Shown here: positions 1-12,860 of the stretch, in pieces
How positions within the stretch are numbered: the first letter of the stretch is position 1
Layout of the letters: each line of letters starts with the position of its first letter
Assembly: GCA_963970005.1 (NCBI GenBank)
Contig: CAXAMN010001225.1
Coordinates: 814,765 to 878,764 of the forward strand
DNA length: 64,000 bases
Source: Durusdinium trenchii
Lineage: Eukaryota; Sar; Dinophyceae; Suessiales; Symbiodiniaceae
Direction of reading: 5' to 3'
Translations under genes and position numbers: made by a program
The notes under the pieces: generated by a model
The model's database searches: none
The model's input: only the letters and a program-made list of their open reading frames with translations
What the model was told of the DNA's origin: nothing

Positions 1-331
1 TCCATTCTACGGTGACCCTGTGCCAATGCAAAGGATTTTGGCAAGGGCCTCATCACTCAGACTAGAACTGAAAGGTGAAACATGAAACAAGAGTGACAAG
101 CCTCAGAAAACGCTGGGGAGTATGAGCTTCTTTTACTCAAGTGCCTTTCTTCAAGGCGCTGGGTCTTTCTTGAGGTTTACAACACTGCCTTCAACAGGGT
201 GCCATATGGGCTTGGGCCTGTGCCACACACCCCATGGACCCATGGATGTTAAACCCTAGCCACCCCATACTTGCCACCGCCGCACTCACCGCATGCCACA
301 TGAGAAATATGTTAACTCGGATAAGTTACTT

Positions 332-3300
332 GGTAATAACCTTCGACACATTGTTCTGCTTGAGGTATCTCTTCAAGGTGGCCAGCCTTCAGTTGCAAGC
401 GGGCTGCGTATCTAAACACCACATTTCATTGATGATTGATGATTCATCAAGCAAACACCAAAATTGTGAGTTCCTGAGAGCTTTGATTGAATGTAGAGTC
501 CATCTATCATCTACCTACCCAAAGTCGCTATCAAGGAAAACGTAACAAACGGTGCCCAACACAGCAGTTGAGGTCGGTCACCTTTCAGGTATGTTATCGC
601 CTACTTTATTGTTTGTTGCCCGTCGCTGCCCCATGAAGTCAATACATATACACCGAATACGTGACATACATATCATACATGTTCATAGGCTCTCATTTCT
701 CATTAGCAAAACAACATGATCACAGGGCATATGCGGCCTCCTTGTCGATACACCCTAGCAGGATGAGCGTGGTTGATTTTGCACACGGATTGCCATGTCG
801 TGAAAATAGAATGAATATCAAATGCACCTGACTGCTGCATCATGCTGAATATTACTTTAATGCTGTCCAGTAGCTGTCTTGCCCCGCTTCCTCCGATGAT
901 GTACTGCTGAGTAAGTCCGCTGGTGAAAACGCCAAGCAAAACCAAGGCAATGACAAAAATTGTCAATCCAATGACCACCTCGGGCTTTCGGAAAGTTTCT
1001 GCATCCTGTTTCAGATCTGACTTTTGGCAAATTTTCTGGGCCAACATGAGTGGTGGAGCTCCACGGAATCCCAACAACTCCGGCGGATCAATTCCAAACC
1101 CATGGTGCCACCCGCCATTCCACTTCCCGATGAAGGAGATGATCAATGGGAAATCCCCTGCCTCGTGTGGGTATACCAGGGTCATCCCAAACAAAAGTCC
1201 AGTTGGCGGAGCCCACTCGGGCGAGCAAAGTAAAGCTGAACATGTCAAAGCCGTGGGTGTGGTACTTTTCTGAATCTAATTACACACGGAAGACAAAAGA
1301 CCTACCTACAGTAAGTAAAGTAATAAGTAATATGCAGTCAAACGGCACTGTGTTCAAGGACTACTTAAATTTCTCAATGAATGAATGTCTTGATTACCTG
1401 ATGAACACACATACACACATTTCTCTTTTGGAACCAAGCTTGATTTCTTTCAGTGCTTCCCCATTCACCACATTCCTTTAAACACAGATTCTCCAGGTGA
1501 CTGCGAACAACCGCTCAATGGGCGAGGCTGGATATATCTCATCCATGCCACCTGACCGCAGGTCGATTGCACGAAGGGGACCCGTGGCTGTTCATGAAGC
1601 TGTGGGGAGATCATTTCCTCTGTCGCTAGCAGGAACTGACTGAAAAACAAAAAACAAGGAAACAAAGGAAAATAGACCCCTTCAAAAGACAATGCAAATC
1701 TTTATTGTATACATGATGTCCACCTAAAAGCCTGGCTTGAGATTTGACTTCATCTAGTTCTCGAAGTCACTGCGCAACACCACATCCCCAGGCTGAGAGC
1801 TGGCTGCCACTACTAGACTACACTCCCTGATCATGGACGTGGAAACTTAATGGCCCCTTTATATAGACCTTTCTTTGGATTACCATTTCCCACACATATA
1901 TGGATTTCCATTGTTTTCCACTTCCATGATTATGTATGTCAGGGAGTCTAAACTAGACCTCCCGGCCTGAGAACTGAGTCAAAGCCCAATGAAGGGAGGC
2001 CAAATACTGTGCATCCACTCCTCCAAGCAATAAAATCAGAATCAACTGATAGGTGCTGCCAGCCAAAAACTCCAAGCCTGCGAATTACGCAGTCCACATG
2101 TCAAATGCACCAGGCCAACACTCAAATGCGAATCATCATAAGGAACTGGTGAGGAAGCAGTGTCTTCATCTCTGCACCACCCCATGTGAGCCCACTGAGT
2201 CTACTTCATCAAAAGCACATTCAAAATGTCGGCCGTGTAGAGGTCCTGCAGTAGCCAATTCTGCCTTTGCAACCCAGGTGTCACTTGAATCACGGTTGCC
2301 GATGGCAAACCAAAGACATCCGGTGAAATGGGATATTGTCAGCAACACCTGAGCGGTCTGGGTCTGAGCTGGCTAGGCGCGGCTAGGCGTTGAAATGATC
2401 CACATGGAATGCGTTCATGGAAGGATGGTCGCAAGTTTATGCAGGATCCATGACGACACCCTCAAACACCTTCAATCACCTCCATATTTAAGCATTGATA
2501 ATTCAACGTATACCACTATATACATACATAATATGTATTGTGTACAATATAAATATACTCGTGTTATTTGACTTATATAACGTTAAGAGGTATATCAAGT
2601 AAGCACCCTTGTCTATTGCACGAAATGTTCTCCTGGCTGGTGGAAACTTCAGACCTCCAAATCTGCTTCCTCTTTTGGAGACGACAACTTCATTGCTTGG
2701 AACTAGCCTAGCTGAGCTTGTCCCCGTACTTCACCACCCAATCACCGACGGAGTTTCCCAACACTCGGAGTCGTCGCATGATTAATTCGCCCAGGTGACC
2801 ACAGTGACCTTGGTCACCTGCACCACGGGGCCCAAGGCTTCCGATTGGATCCGCTCGGTCACCTGGGGGAAGGCAGGACCCCTCAGCATGAATGGGAGCT
2901 GACAAAGAAAGCTTAATATCAAAATACCTATGGTGCCATAGAGCCAAAATATATGTGATCAATGAAGTGGAATCCGAGAATTGCACACGTTGCCACCATG
3001 CTGGAGGACTAACACCGCACCAAGCCGCTCACAAGGATGTTGAGCCCTTTTTGCACTCTTGTGGCAAATCATCTTGGTTAGTTGGTTCTTGCTGGCTCCT
3101 TGAACCCAGCATCGTTGCGGGCTTCAGGGAGTCCAAACCAAATCGTTCGAACACTTCGACAACCCCACGCTCTCCCTCGACTGGTCCCATGGTCCAAGTG
3201 GCATTCGCAATGATCTCCTGCATGCGCACCAAGCGCAACAAGCGCACGATACGGATGATGCGGGTACTCCGTGCCAAAGTGAGCATGGAAGTGCCTGGCA

Positions 3301-6255
3301 TCGTCGGAGACTAAGGAGGCATCTGCTCGAAGGAGATCCGGCAGAGTTCAGGCATCCAAGCTTTCCGAGACTCCAAAGCTTTCGGAGACTCCACTGAAGT
3401 CCACATTGAGCCCAACAGTGAGCAATCAGTCTTGAGAGATCTCCACGTGCTTAGTGCCAAAGGTGGCACGTTAGACTGTTAGAAGGCCCAGTGTTGTCGC
3501 ATTGCGGGCAACGTTTTCATCACCCTGTACCAGAAATTTGCGGCGTAACGTCTAAACATCATGTGCAGTGAGTGTGCCGATTTTGTGCATAGGTTTGGTG
3601 CAGTGTGTCTACGTCACCATGCTCCTGTTCATCGTCCACTTGTGATATTTTTTGTGAAGCTATGGAGTATCGAGCCCACGGGTAACAATGTCCAAGCGAG
3701 ACAAGATCACAAAACTAGACCAAAGCAACTCTCACACAAAGTTGCATAGACTCTTAAATCATGCATGACATCTTTTCCAGCACTTATTTGTCAAGAACTT
3801 GTTCTCTGGTGCAATCACCATGCTGGGACTGGATCCACGGCCTTGTTGACTGGATCTAACTTCACACTTCCCAACGCGATTGCAGCTGCCTCCAGATGAG
3901 AAAATCACTTCCGACCAATCTGAGCACACCTGGCGGGATGGCACACATTGCACCGCACACGTCAATCAAAATATACACTAAGTACTACACGTTGAAAAGG
4001 TTTCTCACCAAACTTAACCCTCCCAGACTCTCTTTATAAGGATTCCAGTCAACATCTATAAATGTATGAATGGCCCTTCCTTTCGGGGTTGCTCCCCCGC
4101 GCTCTTTTGAGATTGGCAGGCTCTTTTTTCCCTGCGCTTCCCTATAAAACACACTTCTCCGCAGCCCAGCTGCAATCAGCAAGTCCATGGCCAACCAGGT
4201 CTTGGCATAGCGCTTCCTTGTATGACTGGCTTCATGGAACGGGGCTGGACCAGTGGCGCACAGAATGTATGGAGCTATAGCTTAACAGCTGAAAAATAAT
4301 GGAAGTGGAGAATGGCCATGGATATACATGTATATATACAGTATATATATATATATATATATATGGTTATATATAGTTATAAATATATATTATATATATA
4401 CCACTATTGTCCTCAATCAGTTTCCACTGCCTTAGCAATTTGGTGTGTAGTGCTGCTGGATCTCTGGCTACAGGTCTGTTTCCGATCTTTTGACTCTCCC
4501 CATGGCGACGACAACATATCGGCAGTCTCACTTGCCACTCTCAAGGCCCATATCGCATCATCACAGAAGCTTGTGACTATCATCCCTTTATGGCAAACGC
4601 TTCTATGGATAATTCCACATCTTCCCATGGTGGCCAAAGGCCACCATGGAGAGTCTGATCACCCGTGATGTTGTCCCATATTTCTCCATTCCACCCACCA
4701 CTTGGTGATTTGGTGATCTCTTTGGATTTCCCAAGTTTGGCACTTCTGGCTTGCCCCATCTTGCGCCAAGTGTCAAGATGGTCCTGAGGTCATACTCCAC
4801 TGATCCGTCGGCACGGACCACACCAGTCGAGCACGAGAAGCAAATGTCGAAGGTCCAAAACATGCGTGTCCTGAGCCAAGCCCAAAGAGTTGAAGGGCAA
4901 AGATATGGGTGTGCTTTAGAATGGGGAGGCATCCAAACGATGAGTTTTGGTATGTTTTCCTTCTTCGAGGAGGTCTTTGTGCCATGAACGGACCAACATC
5001 CATACCATGGGACCATGGGATGTTAAGAGCGCCTTAATCCTTACAGTAATATACTAGTAAAAAAAGTATTATATGATCCAAGAATATCCAAGAATACTTC
5101 CAGGAATAAGGATCACTCGGGCTTCTACGACCTTCTGGGTCAAAATATCTATGTACTCATCAGGCCTCTCCACCAACCTGAAGTCAAGCTCCCTAGAAGT
5201 TCTGGAATGTTCTGGACTCCTTTGGCACGGTGGGATGCTTATGTCATGGTGGTGATGTTTGTGGTGTGCTCCAGCCAACCCCCACCCTCACGACCCTCAG
5301 CCCAACGTCAGATTCTGGCCCTGCCCAAGCATCGTCCACTCCATAAAGTCCAAGAAGAGGTTTTCAGGCAACGCGTATGCCTGCCTGTGGGGACGCTTAC
5401 CCACCCCCCCGCCAAAAAAAAGGTGTTCCATGGTTTTCGTATATTGTCCATACGTGGCAATGGCATGCAATGGCCCATTGCAACACGGTTTTGGATCGAG
5501 CCAAGCCACCTCAAAGATTGCTCAAGTGACTCAAGCGGTGTGTGTGTGTGTCACTGTTTCTTCTTCCGGCTCTCTTTTGTGGCCCTTTGGATGGCAGTGA
5601 AGCGGCTCATCGCCGCAAATCCAAGGCACATGGGGATCATGACCATGTCATAGAGCACCATGATTAAGCTTCCCAAGTCCCAACCGATGCGAATCTTCCT
5701 GGCTTCAGTGCCACGGGGCTTCCCCGATGATGCGATGTTAGGCCCCACCAGCAGGTAGTCTCTGTTCTACCTTCTCTACCCTCTGTCATCAAGTCTCTGC
5801 ATGATTGCCGTTGGACTGCTATTCTGTGAGTCCTATTGCCGTCATCAAGGAGGGTTTCGTCGATGCATTAAGAACGATGAATCAAATCAGCAAACATTTA
5901 TATAGGTGACATCAATGGCCAAAGCTGTTTGGTTGGCCTCAGCCAAGCAATCAAACATAGGAATTTCTGACAAAACTACCGGAGGCAACACAGTACTGTA
6001 AAAGCTCTGTCTGTGTCTGGTCAAATGCTCACAGCCCACTTGCCAAAAGGCTTTGATGAAGAATCCAATGATCCAAAAGCCTCCACCATAGCCACTGAAC
6101 AAAAAGATCACCATGAGTCACCCCAACACCCCAACCACTCCCCAACATCGTCCAGGAGTCCCATCCGGATTCAGCACCCAGCCATGTGCAGGAGGTTCTT
6201 GATATTCATCCTCTTCTTCGCGAAAAGGCATGGAACTCTCCGTCTCGGCCTGACG
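332..6255 (-). CDS. Voltage-gated channel of the KCNH/CNG-like superfamily (S1-S6 exons; 3' end beyond the window)
   Basis: This is a six-transmembrane voltage-gated cation channel gene spread over small exons. Exons I can place, 5' to 3': about 6150-6255 (acidic N-terminal, HGWVLNPDGT), about 5612-5756 (S1, IGWDLGSLIMVLYDMVMIP), 4775-4870 (S2, MFWTFDICFSCSTG), 4171-4216 (S2-S3, RYAKTWLAMDLLIA), 3887-3929 (S3, SDWSEVIFSSGG), 3209-3294 (S4, RIIRIVRLLRLVRM), 2809-2862, 2246-2348 (S5, HFTGCLWFAIG), 1967-2020 (pore helix, LHWALTQF), 1502-1551 (MDEIYPASPIERLFA), 856-978 (S6) and about 332-386 (RYLKQNNVSKVIT linker). Exon phases fit from S2 through S6 if donors are GA, GC and GT. S4 carries five regularly spaced Arg, as in voltage sensors. 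No canonical GYG or GFG filter is seen. No nucleotide-binding domain is visible before the edge. The family call is firm; ion selectivity is not. Confidence 0.88.
4338..4366. repeat. AT microsatellite
   Basis: A (TA)n run lies in the intron between the S2 and S2-S3 exons of the channel gene. Similar short AT runs occur at about 12985-13002, 17010-17028, 24250-24270, 34528-34545, 51361-51380 and 56843-56856. Confidence 0.8.
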
Positions 6256-6454
6256 GACCCGGAGGTTCCGGAGGTTCCGGAGACCCCCCGTGGCGCAGAG
6301 CCACGGAGGTTCGGACCCACCTAACTGGCCGGACGATTGGGGGTTGCATCCGCCAAGCCGAAGGGATATGAATACGGTAGATGATAGATTTCATCTTGAG
6401 ACTCTTTGGGTTTAGCCTTCCCCTCCCCTGCGTGTCTTACGTTTGCCCTCCCCT

Positions 6455-6570
6455 CTGCTTGGGCTCTGCCCAGCCTGACTCCCACGCTTCATCTTCCGCA
6501 TCTGCTTCTCGTTCGCACGCCACAGCTCCAACAATTCGAACCTGTCGCCCCGGTGACCATCGCTGAAGAC
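6455..6570 (-). CDS. Possible N-terminal exon of the channel gene
   Basis: The minus frame reads DGHRGDRFELLELWRANEKQ then MRKMKRGSQAGQSPS. It is helical and charged and lies directly upstream of the acidic channel exon at 6150-6255. Its link to the channel is inferred from position and strand. Confidence 0.4.
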
Positions 6571-7104
6571 TCGAGCACCCCAAAAACATTTCAACCAAAT
6601 AATACCAAATAGACCTTGCCGAAGTCCGAAGTTCTGAAATCAAACCCGGAGAAGGCATAACACCAAGCACGACATGGGCATTGGGTTTTCCCTCCAGATC
6701 TGATAGCCGATAGCCGAAGCTCCGGGACTGAATGTAGGACACCCTCTGGGGAAGTCCTGGTGACAGCTGTGCTGTGCAGTTTCGTGGGAGCTTTTCGGAG
6801 ATGGATCGCACAAAAACCGGAGGAGCAACATGTGCACAAGGCACCAATCAAATCATGGGACCCATATGCACCCATGAGCGCCAAACACTCCAGCAACCGC
6901 GCACATCAACTTGTCTCAACCAAATGAGCAGGCTTGGGGTTGCTGTACATGAGTTGACTTGTCTAAGGAGCTCGCGAATCAATGTCTCACATGGTGTAAC
7001 ATGTTGTAACTATACTATACATGTTATATATATATGTTATGCAATCTGAACTTGGGAACGAACATCACGCTTCAAGTATGTCTTTAATTCTGCCCTTGGA
7101 GATC

Positions 7105-7291
7105 AAAACGGGTGAAGCCCCCGCACCCGGGTGTCCGGGGCCAAATTCCGAACGCTTGGCCGACTTCGCGGTCGAGTGCCAGGGCACTGCTCTTCCCCTG
7201 CAATGGTACTTCGTCCGCTGTCTGAGTCAGAGTCATCACCGTCTTCCTGGCACTGAGCACACTCTCCCCCGAACAGGTCGAGATTTAGCAC
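7105..7291 (-). CDS. Possible acidic exon
   Basis: The minus frame reads CQEDGDDSDSDSGRSTIAGE then EQCPGTRPRSRPSVRN. Asp/Ser-rich composition suggests a disordered coding segment, perhaps the N-terminal part of the channel gene to its left. No splice sites are assigned. Confidence 0.3.
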
Positions 7292-7299
7292 GGTGCAAA

Positions 7300-8740
7300 A
7301 GAAAAAGGATGATCAAAATGACAGGTACTTCTTGTTGAAGGTGTATTGGAATCTTGTCTCTCCAGCAAGCCTCTTGCATTTCTATTTAATTGTTTGTTGT
7401 GCATTTCTCTCTCTCTCTCTCTTTCGCTGCAAGCATTGAACAAAGAAAAACATGTGCACATCTGAAGTCACGAACAAGTCTTCGTCCCTTCTGGACTGAG
7501 CATCTTGCAGTGAAGGATGAATCAACTTCTGTTCTGAATTTGATTGTCCCGCTCATGGCTCTCATTCTGCTTTGGTAGTTCCCAAGAGTTCATGACAAGT
7601 TTTTCACAAGAGAGTCTCAGTCTGAGATGGGTTTCCTACGGTTTCCTGTCTTATCCTGGATCTATTTAGTCATTCGCGAATGTCAAATGGCAAACGGGTC
7701 GTGGATGTCCACTGAGAAGCCGACCTTCAAGCACTTTGTGTACAAAGACCCCACACCGATTCCAGGCCAACCTTTCTATCGAACCATCTGGCAAACGTAT
7801 ACAAAATGCATCCCTCTCGAAGGCCCCTGTCCTCGAAAAAGTGGATCACAAGGAACATAATGGTTCCAAGATGGTTGCTCTGCAGCCACGATAACACCAT
7901 AGCTTCTCCTAAAACTCCCTTTGGTTAACTTGAATACCACTTCTGCAAGTCTTTTGCTGCAGGGAAACTCGATTGTAGAAGCTTATCGGGATTCCAAGCC
8001 CATACTCCTAACTGTAGCATCCTTATAGTTATAGTGAAAGTACTGTAGTGAAAGTCAATGTCCCTCAAACTGTTTCAGCTTCTCGTGACATTGAATCAGG
8101 CCCGAAGTGTGACGGAACGGACTCCTCCTTCATGCTTCCTAGCCCGCTAGTAGTGCTATCCAGGACCATCCGATCGTAGCAAAAACCCAGCAATCACAAG
8201 CGCCGTTGGGGTGTGCCATGCGGCTTGCTGCTGTAGAAACAGCTTGGCATTGCTTATCGACTCTTATCGACTCCCGTCGCGACACCGCGCCTTCGCAGGT
8301 CTCTCAGGGCGTTCCTCTGAAGGAGAGCCCGGCAGAACGCTCACGTTGCGTTTCAGCACCTGACGGTGTGACAAAAACGGTGCCAACAGTTATGAAGATT
8401 TTCGGACCTTAGCGATTGGGTATAAGCAGTCATATCGTCTGCGGCTGGAAGAATCTCAAAAAGTTCATGAAGAATTGGACCACTGAGAGTTAGAGTTCAA
8501 AAATGAGCCCCGGAACGGCACACTTTTGCATGGGTACAGTGGCAGTCCAGGCATAGGTTACTAGGTTGCGTGTGGCTCCCGTTCCTTTCGCAAAACCTAT
8601 GTGCCCCGTTCACGGCCTGTCGGTTCTTCCCACTTTGTGGTGGCTGCGCTTGAGCGATCTCGTTTTGTGGCATCGGCTTCCTGAGTTCGCCCGTTCGGCC
8701 AAGGCCCAATGGAGGTGGGGCACGGACCACAAATCAATAG
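7300..8740. other. No supported gene
   Basis: Holds a CT microsatellite and short open frames on both strands. The plus frame near 7627-7860 (FKHFVYKDPTPIPGQPFYRT) is mildly protein-like but isolated. Nothing firm. Confidence 0.4.
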
Positions 8741-8744
8741 CGTC

Positions 8745-8935
8745 CTTGCTCCTAGTAGATCCTAGTCGTAAGAATGCTACTCGATGCCAGGAGCCCCGCA
8801 AGGCCAGGAGCCCCTAGTAGCGTCCTTGCTCCTAGTAGCGATGCCCTTTGTTACTACTAGCATCCTTGTTCCTAGTAGCGATGATTCCACCATGCTGCAG
8901 GCCCTCCGCAACGCACGGCGATGCCCTTGCTCCGT
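8745..8935. repeat. CTAGTAGC repeat cluster
   Basis: Several copies of the unit CTTGCTCCTAGTAGCGATGC and variants lie head to tail. The 51 bp at 8800-8850 are identical to 15561-15611. The family recurs in both orientations elsewhere in the window. Confidence 0.8.
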
Positions 8936-9211
8936 TCGTTTTTGATGCCCGAAAGTTCCGTTCGTAGCATCCGTGGGAGCCACGGTTCCAAATGATTCCA
9001 CCTGGTTGCAACTCTGTGGTTGCTGCATGCTACTGCTGCAAAGGTTGCCATCCCTGCTTTGCAATGATCCGGAACTCTTCAACAAGTAGTGCCCTTGCGC
9101 CCATTGAGGACTATGGAGTTGAATGTCTTAACCAAACTGCATCCACTCAACAACACAATAATAAGAATCCGACGGTATACCGTAGGTCTTCAGGTTCCCC
9201 CCTGAAGTGCT

Positions 9212-10078
9212 TCACCACTTGGGGGAGCAAAAACTCGGGGCCATGTGCTTGCTAGGACCATGATGGAGCATGGATAGCTGACTTTTGGATGGGGCAGGGG
9301 CAGCATTGAATACAGGCCGGCCCCCATTCCAATTCCGTTCAATGTGTTCAATACCACATAGCTTTTCACCACGCCCTTCTACAACCCCGTGCCCCATCGC
9401 AAAGCCAGGGTTCCAGGGCTCCGGGTTCTGCATGGCTGCGCCCGTGGGGACCCAGGCCATAAAAGCTTGCCAGGCCCCACCTGTGGATGAGGCGTTGGAG
9501 CGGTTTTTCTCCTTCGTGACCGGACAACGCGCTTTAAACAAAAAGAAGGTGCCCAAATTTATACTGTATAATATATATATATATTTCCAGCATGCCCAAG
9601 CGACCGGAATCCAGTCAGGAATCTTACAACGTTCCAGGGCCGCACCAAATCTCCTGCACCACCCGATCTTTCTATGTGGTGTTGCTGCTATTCCAAAATC
9701 CGACCATGTTCCCAGATGTCCCCATTGATTCACCCATTTCAGGTGAACAACCAAATCATATCGTATGGACATCACTCCTTGATGTGGCTCAATGTTCTCA
9801 ATCCTTCCTTCCGCACCTGGATCTGGATTCTTGCCTCGCGCCCTCGTGCTCTTCCTGTTGTTCTGGGCAGGAGGCCTCGCAACGCGAGCAACTGGCCACA
9901 AAAGATCGTTCGGGCTTCGTTCGTGAAACATCACGAAACCAGGATGCACGAGCTGGTCCGATCGTGCCCAAAAAAACCGACCCCGGCACGCTGATAGGTA
10001 CAGCGGGTACTGGTGGGTGTGTCCAAGGTACAGGAAACCTGGATAATTAATTCCTACTACTGGAACCGCACCAAACAT
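9212..10078 (-). other. Long open frame of doubtful status
   Basis: A 288-codon minus frame is open here, but its composition (many Trp, His and Pro, low charge pattern) is unlike the trusted exons, and an AT microsatellite lies inside it. A plus-strand frame near 9430-9545 (MAAPVGTQAIKACQAPPVDE) and other minus frames are equally protein-like. It may contain one or more exons that I cannot resolve. Confidence 0.2.
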
Positions 10079-10213
10079 GGGTCATGTCATCATGTCCCAC
10101 AACCTGTAAACAAACCTGAAACATCCTGAAACAGAATTATATTTGGTAAGGGGGCAGGTGCTCCATTGAATTTGTTGTTGGTAACAGCTCAGAAGTCTTA
10201 ACTCTCCAGTCAC

Positions 10214-10310
10214 CTGGATATAAAGGCCTTTGGCATCCACTATGTTGATGAAACATGCACCGCTCTGTTTAGGCCGTGCACTCTGGGCAAAAAACTCAGC
10301 AAAATAGATG
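10214..10310 (-). CDS. Short unassigned exon
   Basis: The frame reads IYFAEFFAQSARPKQSGACF then INIVDAKGLYIQ, followed by CCAG|GTGACTGG. A good donor supports it; the 5' boundary is unknown. Confidence 0.4.
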
Positions 10311-10414
10311 CCCAATCATTCCCAATGATGCAAGAAACTCAAGACTCTTGGTTCTGGCTCAATTCCCAAACGGTGGGGCTTTGTCCAAAATTGGGATGGA
10401 TGACACAGGTGGAC

Positions 10415-10500
10415 TCTTGGCTCGAGGCTTTCGCGAGCGCAAGAGGCGAGGCGAACTCTTCGCCAGGTCACGGGAACCCGAAGTCCTTGGAGTGGTTCTT
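10415..10500 (-). CDS. Possible Ser/Arg-rich exon
   Basis: The minus frame reads RTTPRTSGSRDLAKSSPRLL then RSRKPRAKSPPVSS. It is SR/RS-like, but the plus strand is open here too, so the call is weak. Confidence 0.3.
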
Positions 10501-11295
10501 GTGATCATCATCATCCTGCCAAGGTGGTGGGTGTATAGAGACCCCCAAATTGATAGAAAAGCAACATCCTTTCAACATGTATTGGAAACCATTGCTATAT
10601 GGCTATATAATATCTATTTGGGGACCAGTATGCAATGGTGTACATCACCTTGGAACTATTGGGACACCCAAATAACATGGTGGAATAAGTGGGTTGGAGC
10701 CAACCTTTTCTTTTAAAGGCGGTGGCAGGCAGGATCCTGCTCGTTAACAGCAAGTGTTCAAGACTGCTATCTTTGGATAATAAACAGTGAATGTTACTCC
10801 ATGTTACTTCCAATGCAATGTTGGATAGCGGTTTCGCCTGCTAGTTGCCCATGGTTCATAAATGTACTTGCCCAACTAGAGGGTGGCAGTGGACCAGTAG
10901 ATGTGTGTGAGAAACAGTTCATCGTGCAAGCCCGGTCGCTAACACTACGGTAAAAATAGCACTGGGGCATGTGGTCGGTTGACTCTTACTGTATGACACC
11001 ACACGTGTGGCGATACAACACCTCAAGGGTACGCCGTCTTCTGGGTGGGTGGGTGTTATCCATGGTAGTCTATTTCACGCCTCTTGCACCGCACAAAGGC
11101 TGTTGACTTGCAGCCAACTTGTTGAAAACAGGGTTCAACAGGACAGCTGCGTTTGTTTAGAGTTTGGGGTGTCCTCCACCATCGTCTGGGTGTTACCCAA
11201 ACATTTGCACATGCGATTTCCATGGAAGGCAACATACCTGTGGGTCATTGGTTGATCAACCGAACCGCGCCAGTGCCACTTGGGCCCACTGTTAC

Positions 11296-11467
11296 CTGAA
11301 AGGCGGTGTAGGCTGTCCTGAAAGGCATTGTTCCTTCCGCGCTTGGGTTTCTTCTTCTTGTCCGGCTTCTCCATGTTTTGGAACATGACCTCACAATGCA
11401 CGGAGCCGCTTAGTGCGGTGACCGAAGGATTTTGATCCACATCGATCAGTCCAAGCAACAAAGGCAT
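11296..11467 (-). CDS. Exon with Lys-rich segment
   Basis: The frame reads PLLLGLIDVDQNPSVTALSG, then MEKPDKKKKPKRGRNNAFQD and SLHRLS, followed by AG|GTAACAG. The donor and composition support it. The basic block could be a nuclear localisation signal. Confidence 0.5.
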
Positions 11468-11574
11468 GCAAACGGTCCCCGGCCGTTATGAATACGTTCC
11501 CAGCTGCCACAGACTGCATCAGCAATGAACAAACCATGTCAAAGCAACTGCTAACCTAATTATGTGATGTTTGG

Positions 11575-11822
11575 ATAGATGTTCTGGATCTCGCACACGT
11601 TGCCACGCTCTGCGAATGTCTTCCGCCCCTCTCACCTCTCTGTGACTGTGAAAGCAAACGCGCAAGCACGGCGTGCATCTGAATCGCTTGATCAACTGCA
11701 GATCGTTCTTTTTGATCTTCATCCAGGTCGCTTGCTGAGCAGCTTCAGTGGACTTCAAGCCCAGCTTCTCCCGCAAAAGCATGTTCTCCTTGAGACGGGT
11801 TATCTTCGGCCCCAGAAAATGA
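11575..11822 (-). CDS. Charged helical exon
   Basis: The frame reads KITRLKENMLLREKLGLKST, EAAQQATWMKIKKNDLQLIK and, further on, EVRGAEDIRRAWQRVRDPEH. Lys/Glu/Leu-rich helices indicate coding sequence. Probably the same gene as 12.2-12.7 kb. Function unknown. Confidence 0.5.
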
Positions 11823-12235
11823 GCTGCAGGGGCGACCAGCGGCACATGGAGACCAAAAAAACATGCACTTCCAGAATTGCTAGCACAGGGCCCGGGCAAG
11901 TGGGAACATGACAAAGTGGAATAAGAACTATAGACTGAATACACCAAAATGGTTCAAGATGTTTAGGTTTAGGTGCCATTGATCATTATCCTATATTACT
12001 TTATTATACTATATACACTCAATACGGCGAGTACACCTTGTGACATCTCAATCTGGATTCACAGCTGCGAGCATCCACTCTTCCACAGAACGGGTCTCTT
12101 CATGTCTCTTCATACCATTGCTCACAATACAGGGCCTGCATGGCCTGTGCCACAGCAGTCAGCAAAATCATAGATCATACGCAGTTAGAGAACGGTGCCA
12201 GCCTTGCACTGAATGGACGGGGAAAGGTTTCACTC

Positions 12236-12396
12236 TATCTAAGGCCCTGCCAAGTGACTCAACGACCCCCACTGCACATCCGCACCTTCCCAGCACTCCC
12301 TGCTGCAAAGCCTCTGCCATGAGATTTGCTACTTCAAACTCTTGGGACTGTTGTACTTCATCCAAAGCATCCAAGTGTTGCATCAGCACCTCCCAA
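12236..12396 (-). CDS. Helical exon
   Basis: The frame reads EVLMQHLDALDEVQQSQEFE, then VANLMAEALQQGVLG and VGVVESLGRALDR before GTGAAACC. It is heptad-like in the first half. No family is recognised. Confidence 0.5.
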
Positions 12397-12569
12397 GGAC
12401 CGTCTCAGAGGGCGGACCTCTGAAAAAAAAAAGGCCGTCCTCAACCCATGTCATCCAAAGCCGGTCAAATAAACAGGATCCAAACCTCTCTAAGATCTCC
12501 AAATCCAAAACACCAAACACCAATCTCCAAACCGTCTCCAAAACACCTTGGGTCTTTCCACTCGCCGCA

Positions 12570-12735
12570 ACGCGTGGCGTCCGGACGCCGTCCGGTCTCC
12601 ACCGGCCTCCTCCGTCTGCGCTCGGAAGTCGGCCATGACCTGGCGAAGCTCGACCGACCGACCGATCACGGGTCCTCCGGAGCCTCCGGTGCTCGAAGAA
12701 GGGGAGGACTTGCCCTCCATGGGTCGATGTCTCCA
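12570..12735 (-). CDS. Ser/Gly-rich to helical exon
   Basis: The frame reads MEGKSSPSSSTGGSGGPVIG, then RSVELRQVMADFRAQTEEAG. A flexible start leads into a helix. It precedes the 12.24-12.40 kb exon on the minus strand and may be in the same gene. An overlapping longer minus frame is less protein-like. Confidence 0.5.
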
Positions 12736-12764
12736 TGGGTCTTGCGACACATGTTATATATCTG

Positions 12765-12860
12765 TTACAACTAGTAACAAGGGTGGCATCGCTGCGAACG
12801 GAGCGATCGGACGCTACGAACGTAGCTCCTGGACTTACTAGTAACACGAAGCTACTAGTA
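12765..12860. repeat. Diverged CTAGTAGC-family copy, opposite orientation
   Basis: Contains ACTAGTAACAAGGGTGGCAT, GTAGCTCCTGGACTTACTAG and AAGCTACTAGTA, the reverse-complement arrangement of the family seen at 8.8 kb. Confidence 0.5.

Noticed and set aside
2700..2800. Pore-like reading VLGNSVGDWVVKYGDKLS downstream of S4
   Set aside because: S5 and the pore helix are found with matching phases at 2246-2348 and 1967-2020, so this stretch lies in an intron.
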